Below are positions 12,013-23,879 of a DNA stretch of 64,000 bases, in pieces. The DNA comes from Galeopsis tetrahit (Eukaryota; Streptophyta; Magnoliopsida; Lamiales; Lamiaceae): NCBI GenBank assembly GCA_963675135.1, contig OY776129.1, positions 70,959,348-71,023,347 on the forward strand, given 5' to 3'. How positions within the stretch are numbered: the first letter of the stretch is position 1; each line of letters opens with the position of its first letter. The position numbers were made by a program, and so were the translations under genes. The notes beneath the pieces are model-generated. The model did not search any database. It was given only the letters and a program-made list of their open reading frames with translations, and had not been told where the DNA came from.

Positions 12013-12019
12013 TATATAA
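12013..12019 (-). promoter_or_regulatory. TATA box of the calmodulin gene
   Basis: TATATAA on the minus strand in the context TTTTATATAATAG, about 132 bp upstream of the calmodulin ATG. Confidence 0.6.
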
Positions 12020-12039
12020 AATCGGGATGGATTGGGGAG

Positions 12040-13012
12040 GGTATTTTTGTATTTTTGTTTTAAATCATATGTCGACTTATTTCAAATAAATCTTAGATTT
12101 TCTGTATTTATTATATTTAATCATGATTTTTTATTTTCTTTACAATAGCATCCATTAGTTTTTTGGAAAAGTCTTATATACACCCTACACACCACATTAG
12201 GATCCGTGCACACTCTTCTAACCCGACCCTACCCGCTCATTTTTTTATCCAGGTAATCTATTCTTCAACAACGGCGTTTAGCGTTTCCCTTCAATCTCTT
12301 CCGTTTACTGGATTTATCTCTTTCGTTTCAGTCGTGGATTCCTTCTTCTCTCCTTCGTCTCTTTCAGCCATTGATTCATCTTCTTTTCCGCCGCCTCTGT
12401 AGGCAGAACCCTAGCAGCCTCTAGTCTTCGTCGTCGCCTCTGTGGGCGGAACACGCTGTCACCGTTCCTGTTCGTCACACCACCGCCTCGCGGAGCCCAG
12501 ATTCTGTTCGCGCTTGAGCCAAGCCCCGTCCTTTGTGCTGTCTCTACATCGTCGCCGCCTGCAATAGTGTCGCGCCGCCGCGCCGGTGTCCTGTAATTCG
12601 ACTTAGTCTGGTAATTCGATTTAGTTTAGGAATTTGATTTAATTCCATGAATTTGGTTTAATTCCATGAATTTGGTTTCGTTTAGGAAATTCTGTAATTC
12701 AGTTTAATCTGGTATTTTGTAATGTGCTTTTTTTTTTTGTTGATTCAACTACCGAGAACCGATATGAATAGATTTGTCCATGTTTTATGTTGGTGGTGTT
12801 CTAATCTATTTGTCTTGAATGATGATTTTGTCTTTGAAAATCAAATGATCAGTGAACTGTAATTGGGAAATGGTTGTTTTATAATACATTGATTCTCATA
12901 ACTTGATTCCTGAATCTGGCATTTGAGAAATGAAATGTGTAATTTATCTTAAAAATTAAATATAGGTGATTGTGTTAGAAAGACCATGTCTTATAGAGGG
13001 TGACACCTTTCA
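12040..13012. other. Non-coding stretch with a transcript-like GC-richer block
   Basis: Positions 12170-12600 are CT-rich and GC-richer than the flanks, like a plant 5' UTR, followed by imperfect AATTCGATTTAG / ATTCCATGAATTTGGTTT repeats (12595-12720). I find no ORF continuing from it, so it may be a 5' UTR remnant or a non-coding transcript. Confidence 0.35.
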
Positions 13013-13021
13013 ATTATAGCG

Positions 13022-14334
13022 GGGAAAAAAGCCAATTTAGTCCCGTATCTTTTTACCTTTTCTAAAATAGTCCCAAAAAAGGTAAATGTACAGATTTAGT
13101 CCCAATTTTTTAAAATTTGTTTTGTTTTATTCCCATTTTCGCCGGAAAGATGACTGGACGGTTGTATTCTGCCGGAAAATGCTGAGTGTATAAATAAAAA
13201 ATAATTTTAAAGAACAATACAATAAAATAAAATCCATGTCATTATTTTATAAATTATATTATTAAATTAATAAATTAAAATTAATTATTTCAAAGCATAA
13301 AAACCACCGCAGCATTATCTTCCCCAAATTGCATAAACCCTAAATCAAATCCTCAGAATTAATGTACCCTCAAATCGCACTGCTGATTATAATCATAGTT
13401 CTGCAGGTTCCTATTTTCAGAGTTAAAATTGGGTCATATTTGGGAATCCGCTCACGAACAATTTGGAAAAATGGCTTACCGGAACGCGCAACGTGGAAAA
13501 GGTTTCCAACCAGCGGCGGCAAGTTGAGTTTTTTGGAGCCGGGGATTTGCGGGTGTAGATGAAGATTAGTTTTTTTTTTAATCGGGTAATAAAAGTTTTT
13601 ATTATAAATTTGGGCCATAAGATATGTCCCAAACAGAAATAGTTACAGAAAAGAAGTTTGTGTGTAGGCGTGCCTATTTTGTTACTCTCATCTCCTTCTC
13701 TTAAGCGCTATGACTCGCCTGGGGGTATTGAACCAGTAAGGCTAATGCGGTGAAGAAGATGTAGTAATAAGAAGGGAGAGAAACCATGGTTGGGAATTGA
13801 AGGTGTTTGATGTGAGAATGGAGGCCATATATTAAGAGAAAAAAGATTGAAATTACAGGTAGAGGTTAATAATGGCTATAAAGATACAAAAACTGTGGTA
13901 GTGTAATTAATGCTTGGTGAAGAATTGCAGTGACTACATTAACCAGAACCATGATTATTTAAGGATACATGAATTATATTATGAATTGTGAGGATTTGAT
14001 TTAATGTTTATGCGATTTTGGGGAAGATAATGCTGCGTTAGTTTTTATGCCTATGAAATAATTAATTTTAGTTTAATAATTTAATAATATAATAATTTTA
14101 ATTTTATAAAATAATGACATGGATTTTATTTTATTGTATTGTTTTTTAAAATTATTTTTTATTTATACACTCAGCACTTTCCGGCAGAATACAACCGTCC
14201 AGTCAGCTTTCCGGTGAAAATGGGACCAAAACAAAACAAATTTAAAAAAATTGGGACTAAATTGATACATTTAACTTTTTTGGGACTATTTCAGAAAAGG
14301 TAAAAAGTTACGGGACTAAATTGGCTTTTTTCCC
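13022..14334 (-). mobile_element. Pack-MULE (Mutator-like element) carrying a P450 gene fragment
   Basis: Terminal inverted repeats of about 345 bp begin GGGAAAAAAGCCAATTTAG on both ends (left 13022 to about 13365, right about 13985-14334). The 9-bp sequence ATTATAGCG flanks both sides exactly (13013-13021 and 14335-14343), as expected for Mutator insertions. No transposase is present; the interior holds a fragment of a CYP77A-type gene. Long TIRs, 9-bp duplication and host cargo together define a Pack-MULE. Confidence 0.92.
13370..13787 (-). pseudogene. CYP77A: Captured 5' fragment of a CYP77A-type cytochrome P450
   Basis: On the minus strand an ATG at 13787 starts MVSLPSYYYIFFTALALL, a membrane-anchor-like N-terminus that soon hits a stop. 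Further along, 13561-13376 encodes PPLVGNLFHVARSGKPFFQ and TMIIISSA, matching the N-terminal proline hinge and following region of CYP77A P450s, as I recall them. Relative to the family pattern the segment PPGPPGWP is shortened to PP, and an extra residue sits in GTCRTM. Nothing after the first roughly 110 residues is present: no I-helix, no ExxR, no heme-binding cysteine motif, so it cannot be an active enzyme. It is the cargo of the surrounding Mutator-like element. Confidence 0.85.
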
Positions 14335-14343
14335 ATTATAGCG

Positions 14344-15289
14344 AGTAGCACGTTTCACTAATATTAAACTACACGTTTTTTCAATCATTTCACGTGGCAC
14401 GTTTTAGTTATAGCTAGTAGAACGTTTAGGTTAGTGTAGAAAGCACCTTGTTATTTGAGTATGATATATGCTATCTTACTTGGTTCATCTTAAAGGGTAG
14501 TTTTTGCAATGCAATTCCTAGTAGGGAAGTAGGTCAAATTCTTGATTTGAGCATGAAAATGCTACTAAGAAAGGCTTATGAATAAAACCACAGTTTAAAT
14601 CATTTTCAATTGTATTGTTATTTAAAAGAGTTGAAACAAGCTCCTCCATGTGAGTGATTTGCTTCTAAGAGAACAGTTGATTATTCATCTCATTTGATCC
14701 TTCTAAATGAATATGAAAAAGTCAGTCTTATTTAGTGACTTCTATTTGGTATGTCAGTGTGATGAGAGTTATTTTCTTTAGAATTGTGTTTTAGCAATTA
14801 ACTGTTTATCACAATTGATATTACACTATTGACACAAAGGTGGTGTGACACTTTCTCAGATGCACATTGTTATATTTCGATGACTCATAATTGGCATTAT
14901 GATCTCTCTGTTTTTTATATACACTAGAGTGTCAGTAAATACTAAATAGTTTAGAAGTATTCGTACAAGACAATTTCTATATTCATTAGGTATTTCTTTA
15001 TTATAGAATTTTCAGTGGTGTAAAGACGTGTTGTGTTAACTTTTGCTAATGTGGTTATTGATTCACTCGTAACATTTTTTCCCTTGCTTTTTTAATGAAC
15101 TCCAGATATGATGGACTCTATCTTGATTCAGGGAAAATATATTAATCCTGAAGTTATTCTCCAGACTCAACAATACAGATGGATTTAAGAAAAAAATTGT
15201 ACTCTATGTAGCATATAGCAAATGGAAATTTTATTTATCGGGGACTATTTGGTTGTTGGTTGAGCAAGACTCTTAAATTGATTTCTTTG
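14344..15289. other. Intergenic, nothing recognised
   Basis: AT-rich sequence between the Pack-MULE and the 23-bp tandem repeats; it includes repeated CACGTTT motifs (14345-14430) but no coding signal. Confidence 0.4.
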
Positions 15290-15650
15290 ATTACTTTTCA
15301 TTGAAAAGTGTTGGAAAGTGGTAGAAGTATTATTGAAAAGTTGATTTTTTATTAATGAAAAGTGTAACTATTTTTATTGAAAAGTGTAACTTTTATTATT
15401 GAAAAATGGTAATTTTGTTATTGAAAAATGGTAGTTTTACTGTAGTAGATAATCAAGCAATGATATTTTTGGTAATCTCTATTACTGAAAAGTGGTAATC
15501 TCTATTAGTGAAAAGTGATAATCTCTATTACTGAAAAGTGGTAATCCCTATTAGTGAAAAGTGGTAATCTCTATTACTGAAAAGTGGTAATCTCTATTAA
15601 TGAAAAGTGGTAATCTCTATTACTGAAAAGTAGTAAATACTGAAAAGTGT
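15290..15650. repeat. GAAAAGTG minisatellite
   Basis: About 7.5 tandem copies of a 23-bp unit GTAATCTCTATTACTGAAAA plus GTG (15472-15650), preceded by degenerate units sharing TGAAAAGTG (15290-15440). The same TGAAAAGTG core fills the interior of the MITE at 27523-28202. The text just after it (AAACCCGTGACCTC) resembles internal sequence of other plant repeats; the CACTA element is inserted immediately downstream. Confidence 0.85.
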
Positions 15651-15699
15651 TTCAAACCCGTGACCTCTTACTCACAACACTACAAAAAAAGAGGTTTTT

Positions 15700-16940
15700 A
15701 GTATTGGAAAATTTGTATCGGTTGCATTTTCTGATACTAAATCTAACCCTTTGGTATCAACTACAAATTTTATAATACTACCTTCATCCTTGGTATCAAA
15801 AAAATATTTATTGATACTATTAAATTTATAGCATCCATTATTTAGTGATACTAATATTGTTTTTGCATCAGAAATTTATTTATTGATACTATTTAATTTT
15901 AGGATCAAATAATTTTTTGATACTACTTATCATTGGTATCGAAAATTTAAAATCCGATACCATTAACTTTATAACATCCATCACTTTATCGATACTATTA
16001 CTATTTTTGTATTAATAATTTATTTATTGATACTACTTATTTTTTGTATCAAATAATATTTTTGATACTACTAATCATTAGTATCGGAAACTTTATTTCC
16101 AATACTATTATTTTTATTTTAGTATTAGTATTTTTTTTATTGACACCACTTATTTTTTTTATCAAATAAATTTGGTGATACTACTTATGATTGGTATCGG
16201 AAATTAAAGTTGTGATACTATTAATTTTATTTTTAGTATTAGTAATGTTCTTATGGATACCAACTATTCTTTTGTATCAAAATTTTTTTTTGATACTATT
16301 TATTATTAGTATTGAAAATTAAATTTCTGATATTATTAATTTTATTTTTAGTATTAGTAATTTTCTTATGGATACCAACTATTCTTTTGCATCAATTTTT
16401 TTTTGATACTAATTATTATTAGTATCAGAAATTAAATTTTCGATACTATTAATTTTATTTTTAGGATTAGTAATTTTTTTATTGATACCATTTATTTTTT
16501 TGTATTAATTAATTTTTTTGACACTACTTATTATTGGTATCGGAAATTAAATTTTTGATACTATTAATTTTATTTTTAGTATTTGTAATTTTCTTCTGGA
16601 TACCAACTATTCTTTTGCATCAATTTTTTTTTTTTTGATACTACTTATTATTAGTATCGAAAATTAATTTTTTGATACTATTAATTTAATTTTTTAATTC
16701 TTATCCACTTATTATGATATCATTATCCCCTATGTACGCTACCGTGTTTTTATTTATTTTTTGATATACTTAATTTTATATTTAGTATTATTAATTTTTT
16801 TATTGATACCATTTTTCTTTTGCATCAATATTTTTTTAAATAGTAAAGATGGTTGGTATGGAATATTAAACTTCCGATACCAATATGTCAAAAAAAAATT
16901 CCGATACCAATATGTCAAAAAAAAATTCCGATACCAATTG
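15700..16940. repeat. 5' subterminal repeat array of the CACTA element
   Basis: Degenerate repeats of about 30-60 bp built on TTGATACTA and GTATCGAAAATT, ending with a 27-bp unit (ATTCCGATACCAATATGTC plus an A-run) repeated about 2.5 times at 16870-16940. Confidence 0.85.
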
Positions 16941-17859
16941 CACTGGACCTTAAAAAAAAGGTTTTATGGTGTCCTTCTAAAGCCATACACAATTCGCGAT
17001 TTACAAACCAATTCCCCTCCCACCGCGCACAGTCGAGTCGCCCATTCGTAGGTTTTGCAAGTAATATCAATAAGCATAAGGTAATTTCAAGGATGAAGGT
17101 TTCTTAGGTTTCAAGGAGCTCCCCAAATCTAATCAAATTAACAAAGTTTAGGTTCAGGTAAGCAATCTTCTCCTCTTTCTTAAATTTTTCGAAAATGGTA
17201 AACGTAATTGATTTGGTGGGGTTGCTAATATCACATGTTTGATGAAATTTGATGACTCCATATCCTATGGAATTACATTGTCTTTAATCTTAATTTCTGC
17301 AGTTTACATGTTTGATGAAATTCCTGAATGAAAAAAATAATAAACCTGGTTTTTACACTTTCAGTGGCACTCAGAGTTGTGAGTATCTTCTGCCTATTCG
17401 TGATTCTCTTGTTTGGGGTTTGTTCGTTTGCTCCTCCTTCGTGCTGTTCAGGTTCTTCCTTTGTTTTGGTTTGTTAGTTCTTTTTCTTTTTTCTATTTCT
17501 GCAGTTGGTTTGTGGTGCATTGAGCATGAGTAATGAATTTTGTAGCTATAAGTAAAATAAAAAAAAAGGAATTTAATTTCGCAACCTTTCATGTGATGCA
17601 AGTTAGGGCCAAAGAGTATAGAGAATCCCCCTGCACTACACATATATATAATTGAATTGGCTTGGACTTGGCTATTAAGTCCATAGCTGGTAAAGTATAT
17701 AGCTGGTAGGTAAAATTTGTAATCTATGTCACCTATTTTGGATAATAAAATAAGTAAAAGCCTGATTTTGATATCACCACCACCTTATTTATACATTTTC
17801 AGTGATATTTCTATGCTTTTTAATTATGCTGAAGCTTGAATTATTCATGTTTCTCAATG

Positions 17860-18410
17860 TTTGCTTGTGATAATGTGGGATATTATGCAAATCTTGATAA
17901 AGCTCATGCCTGCTCAATAATAAACAAGCTAAACTCAAAGATGAGAGGATTAAGTACAAGTACAATAGTTTAATAAAGTAGAATATCAAGAAATGTAATC
18001 TAAGTAACCAAGTAAAGTATAGATCACACAAAGATGGATACATATTATAAAAAAGGCAGTGTGACAGTTGGTTTAACCCTTGATTAAGGTTAATCAAACA
18101 AATAAAAATATCCCTTTTCATATGAAGCAGAAGAGAGTAATACTAACAAAATTGTACCTTGGAAGGTCAACCAAGATTCTGAAAAAAACCCCAGTGCCCA
18201 AAATCAAGAATCTTGAAAAGAAGATGTAAAGTAATTGAAAAACAAGAACTTGAAGATGTGAAAAGGAGTTATTATTATTAAGAAAATGCATGAGAAGTTG
18301 ATTAAGATGGGGGGCGGTAGCTTTAGCTTTATTTGCTTGTGACCTTTCACAGGAAATCTTGCAGACTTGCTATTTTATTCATGGCAAATGTTGCTATATA
18401 TAGACAGAGA
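17860..18410 (-). other. Possible captured promoter and 5' UTR of an unidentified gene
   Basis: Read on the minus strand this looks like the 5' end of a plant gene: TATATATA at 18402-18395, a CT-rich leader, a splice donor (CCAAG then GTACAATT, exon end 18158) and a later acceptor (TTATTGAGCAG, exon start 17909) directly followed by an ATG. The frame after it closes within about 18 codons, so no protein can be named. It lies inside the CACTA element in the same orientation as the AGPase fragment. Confidence 0.35.
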
Positions 18411-18544
18411 AGGTAAAAAAATATTATCTAACACACTGAAATGTGTGCAGACGCCATTTAAAAGTATTTAACTTTCATGTTTTAACCATTTAGGTATTTG
18501 TCAAGACTGAAAAGTTTTGTGCGAAATAAAGCACAACCCGAAGG

Positions 18545-19388
18545 TTGCTTTGCCTAGAACATCCACATATTCACAATGTAGAACTTGAAAAGTTTCATAA
18601 AGATTCTTTTTTGAAATGGTGGCAGATTAATGTAAGTGAAGAGTTTCAAATAAGAAGCTTACTTTCTTCATTTCTAAGTTTTATATGTATTTATTTTGTT
18701 ACATTAATAATGTTTTTACCTATATTAGGCTGGAGAACTCTATCGTGGGGATGACCAACAAATTAAGGAGCATCTTTATTGGCTAGGTAAAGGTCCTAGT
18801 AGCTTGGCTAAAAGGGTAAAAAAGTATAGTTATAATGGATTCAAATTTCGAACAAAAGATGCTGAGTTGCATTCTCAAACTCAGAATAGTGGTGTAGCTG
18901 TTGATTCAGAAGTGGGTGTGATATACTATGGTGTTCTTAGAGAAATTATTGTGTTGGACTATTACGAAGAAAGAAAAGTTATGCTCTTTAAGTGTGATTG
19001 GGTGGATATGGCAAGAGGCATTAAAGAAGATTTGGTAGGTTTCACACCTGTTAATTTCAAGCATCTATGGAAGACGACTGAGCCATATGTCTTGGCATCT
19101 CAAGCTTTTCAAGTTTTTTATACACCAGATCCTGTGGAAACATATTGGAGTGTCGTGACAAGAATAAAGCCTAGAGATGCATATGCTATGTGCAATGAAG
19201 ATCTTTCTGTGGAGACAGATACTCAGTTACATGCTCCCGATGTTTTAGAAAATATCATCATTGACACTGATAAAACTTATGCATTTGACAATGATAACAA
19301 TGACCACATGGATGTTGAAAGTGACACTAGTGATTCTGATGGGGAAAATAGTTCAGAATTCGAAAGTGATGAAGACGACTTTGAATAA
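18545..19388 (+). pseudogene. CACTA transposase (TNPD/TNP2) C-terminal remnant, DUF4216
   Basis: Two exon-like pieces. The first, ending at 18631, encodes HNVELEKFHKDSFLKWWQIN; the second, 18729-19388, is in phase across a 97-bp GT-AG intron and runs AGELYRGDDQQIKEHLYWLG to a TGA at 19386. It contains the DUF4216 signature of En/Spm transposases (TQNSGVAVDSE, YYGVLREIIVLDYY, LFKCDWVDM, LASQAFQVFYTPDP) and ends in a long acidic tail. The N-terminal and catalytic TNP2 regions are missing upstream, where the frame closes immediately. The surviving exon is intact, so deletion may be fairly recent. Inferred non-functional as a transposase. Confidence 0.85.
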
Positions 19389-19521
19389 TGATGAATTTCT
19401 CAATCAGGTTTTGTTTTGAGTTCCTCTTTTAAATACCTCACTAGATAAATGTTGTTGATAAAGAAAACAAGTTTAATTTGTTTTAATTTCCTGACAAACT
19501 GATTGATCTAGTTGCATTCAG

Positions 19522-19996
19522 GAGATTAAGGAGCTCATTACCTGCAGTGACAACTTCATTATTGATGATCATATGAGACTGAGGATAAACTGCTTCAATT
19601 CTGATGGTGATTGTCTGTTCAGATTAATTTTCAAGGTTTCAGAAAAATATGATCTGCACCTTACTTTCTGGGAAATCATGTACATTTTCTTAATTTATTT
19701 CATGGTAGTAGAAAGTTTCATCATCTGTGCATTTATTTTGGGGATATTAATGATATATGTGCATGTGTTGAACTAGTACTCTCTCTCTAATCTTAACTGC
19801 TTCATCCATCTGGATTTCATTTTCATGGAATTAAACCCCATATCCCTTAAATCAATAAATCTCAACTCATCATTTTATTAATTGTTACAGTATTGTTATT
19901 ATTAAATTTAAATCGATTCCATAACTTGTTACCTCTTTAACTTGCAGGTGATTTGTTTCAGCTTGTTGAAGCAGGACTGCCTTTCTTCGTGTAGAG
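19522..19996 (+). other. Possible downstream exons, unidentified
   Basis: A 114-nt open exon-like block (19522-19635) with a good acceptor (GCATTCAG) and donor (TTCAAG then GTTTCAG) is followed by an acceptor at 19947 (CTTGCAG). The peptide (for example EIKELITCSDNFIIDDHM) is not recognised. It could be a late exon of the transposase transcript or another captured fragment. Confidence 0.3.
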
Positions 19997-19999
19997 TTA

Positions 20000-22163
20000 G
20001 AGTCTCATTTTAAGATTCCAATGCCTTAGTCGCTTTTATAGGCCAGAAAGTTTGTTCATTTGTTCTGTTTAGACTGTGTCTTTGTGTTTAAGTTTGCTAT
20101 CTGGCTCAGATTTCAAGAGATCTATTGAGATAAGTGTTGTGATTGAAGTTTAGAAGTCTTTGTGTTTATTGTCGTTGATCTTGTTTTTGCTATGTGTTGT
20201 TGAATTTTGGAGTTTTGGTAGAATTTTTGTGCAATTTTGATTGTTTGCAGATTGATGATCAATGTGTTTTTTGTTTATAGATTTTAAGGAGTTGGAAGTT
20301 TGTTAGTGTTGATCTTTTGATGATGTCTTTTTCTTGTGAAGAAACTGTGAGTTTTGGTTACTTGTTGTGTTTGTTAGAATTCAAGCACTGTTGTCAAAAT
20401 GATTTTTCCATGCTTTCGAGTTGCAGAAATCCCATTTTTTAACTCCCTCAGCCATAAGTTTAGGAATTGGTGCCAATGAACAAAACTAAGATTACACAGA
20501 AAATTGCAAAGTTAAGATTGCATTTTAATATGATTTTGAAATCCAATGAATTGAAATGTCCTCCAAAATTAAAGTAGATTTCAAATCCATTCAAATTACT
20601 AATAAAAGAGTACTTCAAAACAAATTAGTAACTCTTCTAATCCAAAATCAAACTACAAGCAGATTTACTTACCTCTAATTCTATGTTATCAAATTCAGAA
20701 AAAAAAAATTATAAACTAAATACCAGAAAACAGAATTCGTGAGATGAAATTTTCTAATCATCCAAAGGTGAAAAACTCATCATAGTTTGAAGTATAAATT
20801 GAGGCCCAACTCATTTAGGTCCATTAAATTTTAACAGGTGATTACTTATTCAGGCCCATTAACTTCTATATATTTATTCAAGCCCAATGAAAAAATCAAA
20901 TGCCCCATATTATTCGTATTATATACAAAAATTAAAAAATCTGATTCGAGAACGAGAACGATGACTGAATTCGCACGACCTCCGTGTGCCTCCACTGAAT
21001 CCAACTCATCGCGTTCGTCGATCCTCCACTGATCGGGTTCATCGATCCTCCATTGATTGCGTTCGGCGCTCCTCCACTGATCGTGTTCCATCTGTGAGAG
21101 AAGAACAAGAGAGGGAGAGAGATATCGCCCGCCTCCACTGATATTGTTCCATCTGTGAGAGGGAGAACGAGAGAGAGAATTCAAGGCATGAATTGAGGCT
21201 ATTATTACTCAGAAGGTAATTTATTTTTATTTTGTATTCACAATTTTTGATTCTGTTAGAATTAATTTAATACTCCATACTAGCTAAAAATGAATAAATC
21301 AAGGCATGAATTGAAGCTATTTCGTTTTCTAAAGCTTGAAGTGAGGCAGAATCAAGTCGGAACGGTCTTAAATTTGATGACTATTTGATTAATGCGAGTA
21401 ATTATATATTTGTTTTCAAGTAGTTATGTCTAATTTCGTTCACGTATGCCGTTAACTCTGACTGCCTTACTAGGAGTCTTTCCTAATATTGCAAATGTCG
21501 ATCCTTAGGAGTCTGTGTGTTTTCCTAGTATGATTCAATGTTAAGTGAAGGTAAATGTTCATGAAGTACTAGTGGAGAAGATGTGTTATTCTCTGACCAT
21601 GAGAACACTTTTTTAAACAATAATCATAAATTTGATTTCTAGGCAAAAAAGTTAAGAGATCAGCTGAAGAATGTTGATACAGCAAGCAAATCAAAGACTT
21701 TTATTATAGAAGGAAGACTTTTATCATATTGGTAGAGTGCTTGAAAGATACTCTGTATCTATTAGAAGCTTCTTTGGTAATTCAGAAAATATGTTTTTTG
21801 GTTTAGCTAGATTAATAGCATTGCAAGCAAACTAAAGTTGGTGCTCTTGGACACTAAATAATTGGAGAATCCATTATCCTTGTGTGAAAGGTGTATTCCT
21901 CAAAGTTATGTCGAAGCATGTGAACCAACTTCAAATCCTCCCTGTGTACATTTAGATGTCTTGTTCATCATACTTGTAATCTTGGTTACATTGTTTATTA
22001 CTCTAATTTATACACCTTGGTTTGATGCATAGATTCTTCATTAATTTTTGGTAATTTTTTCATGTTTATTTGTGTATGCATGGTTTAAAATGAGTTGTAG
22101 TCGTAATCTGCTCCCTATGGCTTTAAAAATGATATAAGCAGCAACACATAATGATTGGTTTAC
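20000..22163. other. CACTA interior without clear genes
   Basis: 20000-20450 is T-rich and looks like a 3' UTR. 20930-21190 has a GC-richer block with four to five copies of TCCACTGAT(C/T) within CCTCCACTGATCG-like units and two copies of TTCCATCTGTGAGAG. 21640-21760 may hold a short exon after the acceptor TTTCTAG. No protein is recognised. Confidence 0.4.
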
Positions 22164-22595
22164 CCTCATTGCCTTTAATGCCTCTCCGGTAGGCTTCTCT
22201 GAAAATTCTATTATTCTTCCTTCCTCATCAATCTTCATTTGGCCAAATGCAGTAGCACGTTTTTCATCCATTGGAAGTGCCACGACTGTTATATCAGCAT
22301 CCGTTTCTCTATGTGCTTGGACGAATCTCTCATAATCCATTCTATACAAATGATCTCCAGCAAGAATCAGATACTCAAGAACATCATGTTCTTCAAAAAG
22401 CCATAGGTATTGCCTCACAGCATCAGCTGTGCCCTAACACCAGTTAGGATTTTCTGGGCTTTGCTGGGCAACAATAACTTCAACAAACCCATTATTATTA
22501 TAGCCACCCATATTACTTGCGTAAGCCCGTGATAAGTGTCGATTAAGAGATGCAAAATTGAATTGAGTAAGCACATATATCTTGTCTATGTTGCT
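22164..22595 (-). pseudogene. AGPS: Captured fragment of ADP-glucose pyrophosphorylase small subunit
   Basis: About 144 codons on the minus strand match the catalytic small subunit of AGPase, the first committed enzyme of plastid starch synthesis. Diagnostic blocks: KIYVLTQFNFASLNRHLSR, VAQQSPENPNW, LEYLILAGDHLYRMDYERF, QAHRETDADITV, ALPMDEKRATAFG and MKIDEEGRIIEF. One in-frame TAG interrupts it (within NWC-stop-GTADAV, where the family has a Phe-Gln). Homology stops after LKAM at a potential donor (GGGTAAAC), and starts after an AG, which suggests a genomic exon with bits of intron was captured rather than cDNA. It lies antisense to the CACTA transposase remnant. Only about a quarter of the enzyme is present, so no activity is possible. 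Confidence 0.9.
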
Positions 22596-22787
22596 TTAAA
22601 TTAAAATGTGGTTCTGTTTTTTTTTTTTTTTCTGCAGATTTCATATTGTTTCCAGTCACTCACATTGCTGGATTTGTTTTGTATCAAACATTCTTTCATC
22701 CCAGCCGAGCCGAGCGAGGTAATCTTTTTGAACTTTTATGTTGTACTTATTGAGTTCGGCAATTTTTTAAAATCTTTTTGAACATTC

Positions 22788-23027
22788 TTGTTGGATCTAG
22801 AAGAAGAGATTGCAAGAGAGAAACAAAAGCGAATAGAATTAGAAAATGAGGCAGCCCTCCAAGAAGGGAAGAGAAAGGAATTAGAAGAAGCAATGGAAGA
22901 AAAGAGAAGAGAATTAGAAGATGCAATGGAAGGTGAAAAGATGAAGAGAGAAACTCTAGAGGAACAAGTTCACAAGCTGACAAATATTGTTCTCCAAATC
23001 CAAGCTAGTGGCAGTTTGGTAAAGTGA
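22788..23027 (+). CDS. Coiled-coil ORF of the CACTA element (TNPA-like C-terminus?)
   Basis: Roughly 79 codons, open from an acceptor-like CTAG at 22799 to TGA at 23025. The peptide is an almost uninterrupted charged heptad-type helix (EEEIAREKQKRIELENEAAL and following Glu/Lys/Arg-rich segments) ending VHKLTNIVLQIQ. Such C-terminal coiled coils occur in the second protein of plant CACTA elements (TNPA / Transposase_24 type). A polypyrimidine tract and acceptor (CTGCAG, about 22638) sit upstream, so it is probably the last exon of a spliced transcript. No DNA-binding part was found. Family assignment is inference. Confidence 0.5.
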   Translation: MLDLEEEIAREKQKRIELENEAALQEGKRKELEEAMEEKRRELEDAMEGEKMKRETLEEQVHKLTNIVLQIQASGSLVK

Positions 23028-23879
23028 AAGTGCTTGCAAACGTGTCTCATACTTTTGGTTCCGTTTTCAGGTATGAGTTCTTTCTTCGACGTATTTCTTG
23101 AAGTATTATATGCTTGATAGTTGTGGAGATTTTTCCATTACTTTGTTTTAAACGAAAAATCCATTATAAACTTGAACTAATCTTCTTTCCAATCATGCTA
23201 CCTTTTCTTAGATATTTCATCTATGTCTGAAATTTTGTAAGTAAGTGTATTGTATTTATTCTTCTTCATGGTTTATGGCCATCTTTGATGAACTTATTAG
23301 TACAGTATTTGGTGTGTATTTGTTAGCCCTGCAAGTTTAGTCGTTTCTTGATTGTTGTTTTCTTTTGAACTCTTGTTTTTTAATATATTGTTATATGATA
23401 CCAGTATAATTGACATAGTTTTATTGTTGTTAGGTACATGCCAGCTTTATTTAATGCATACATCATAGTCAATGTGTAATTAATTATTATATGCCATGTG
23501 AATTTCATTTATATGAATTTGTGCTTTAAGATTTGATCCATTTGTGAAAAATATATGATAGATCTGAAAGTGGCTCAATTGCAGGAGATTATGGCAACTG
23601 CAAGGCTTCCCACAATTTGCTTGTTCGAAAATGCTCCACAGAGCCAACCTAATATACTAGTTCTTGAAAAACACTTCGCGTTAGATATTAGATATTTTGT
23701 AATGGAGCTTATATACTTGTGGTTCATTGTTAATAAATGTTATTTTAATATTTGAATTAGTATTATGAAGGACAAATAAAGCTAGATTTGAATCATGCTG
23801 AATATTAACATTTTATGCGTGTAATAAAGTTAGTATGATTTTTGTTATTTAGAAATTAATATTAGAACTTTTTTATAAT

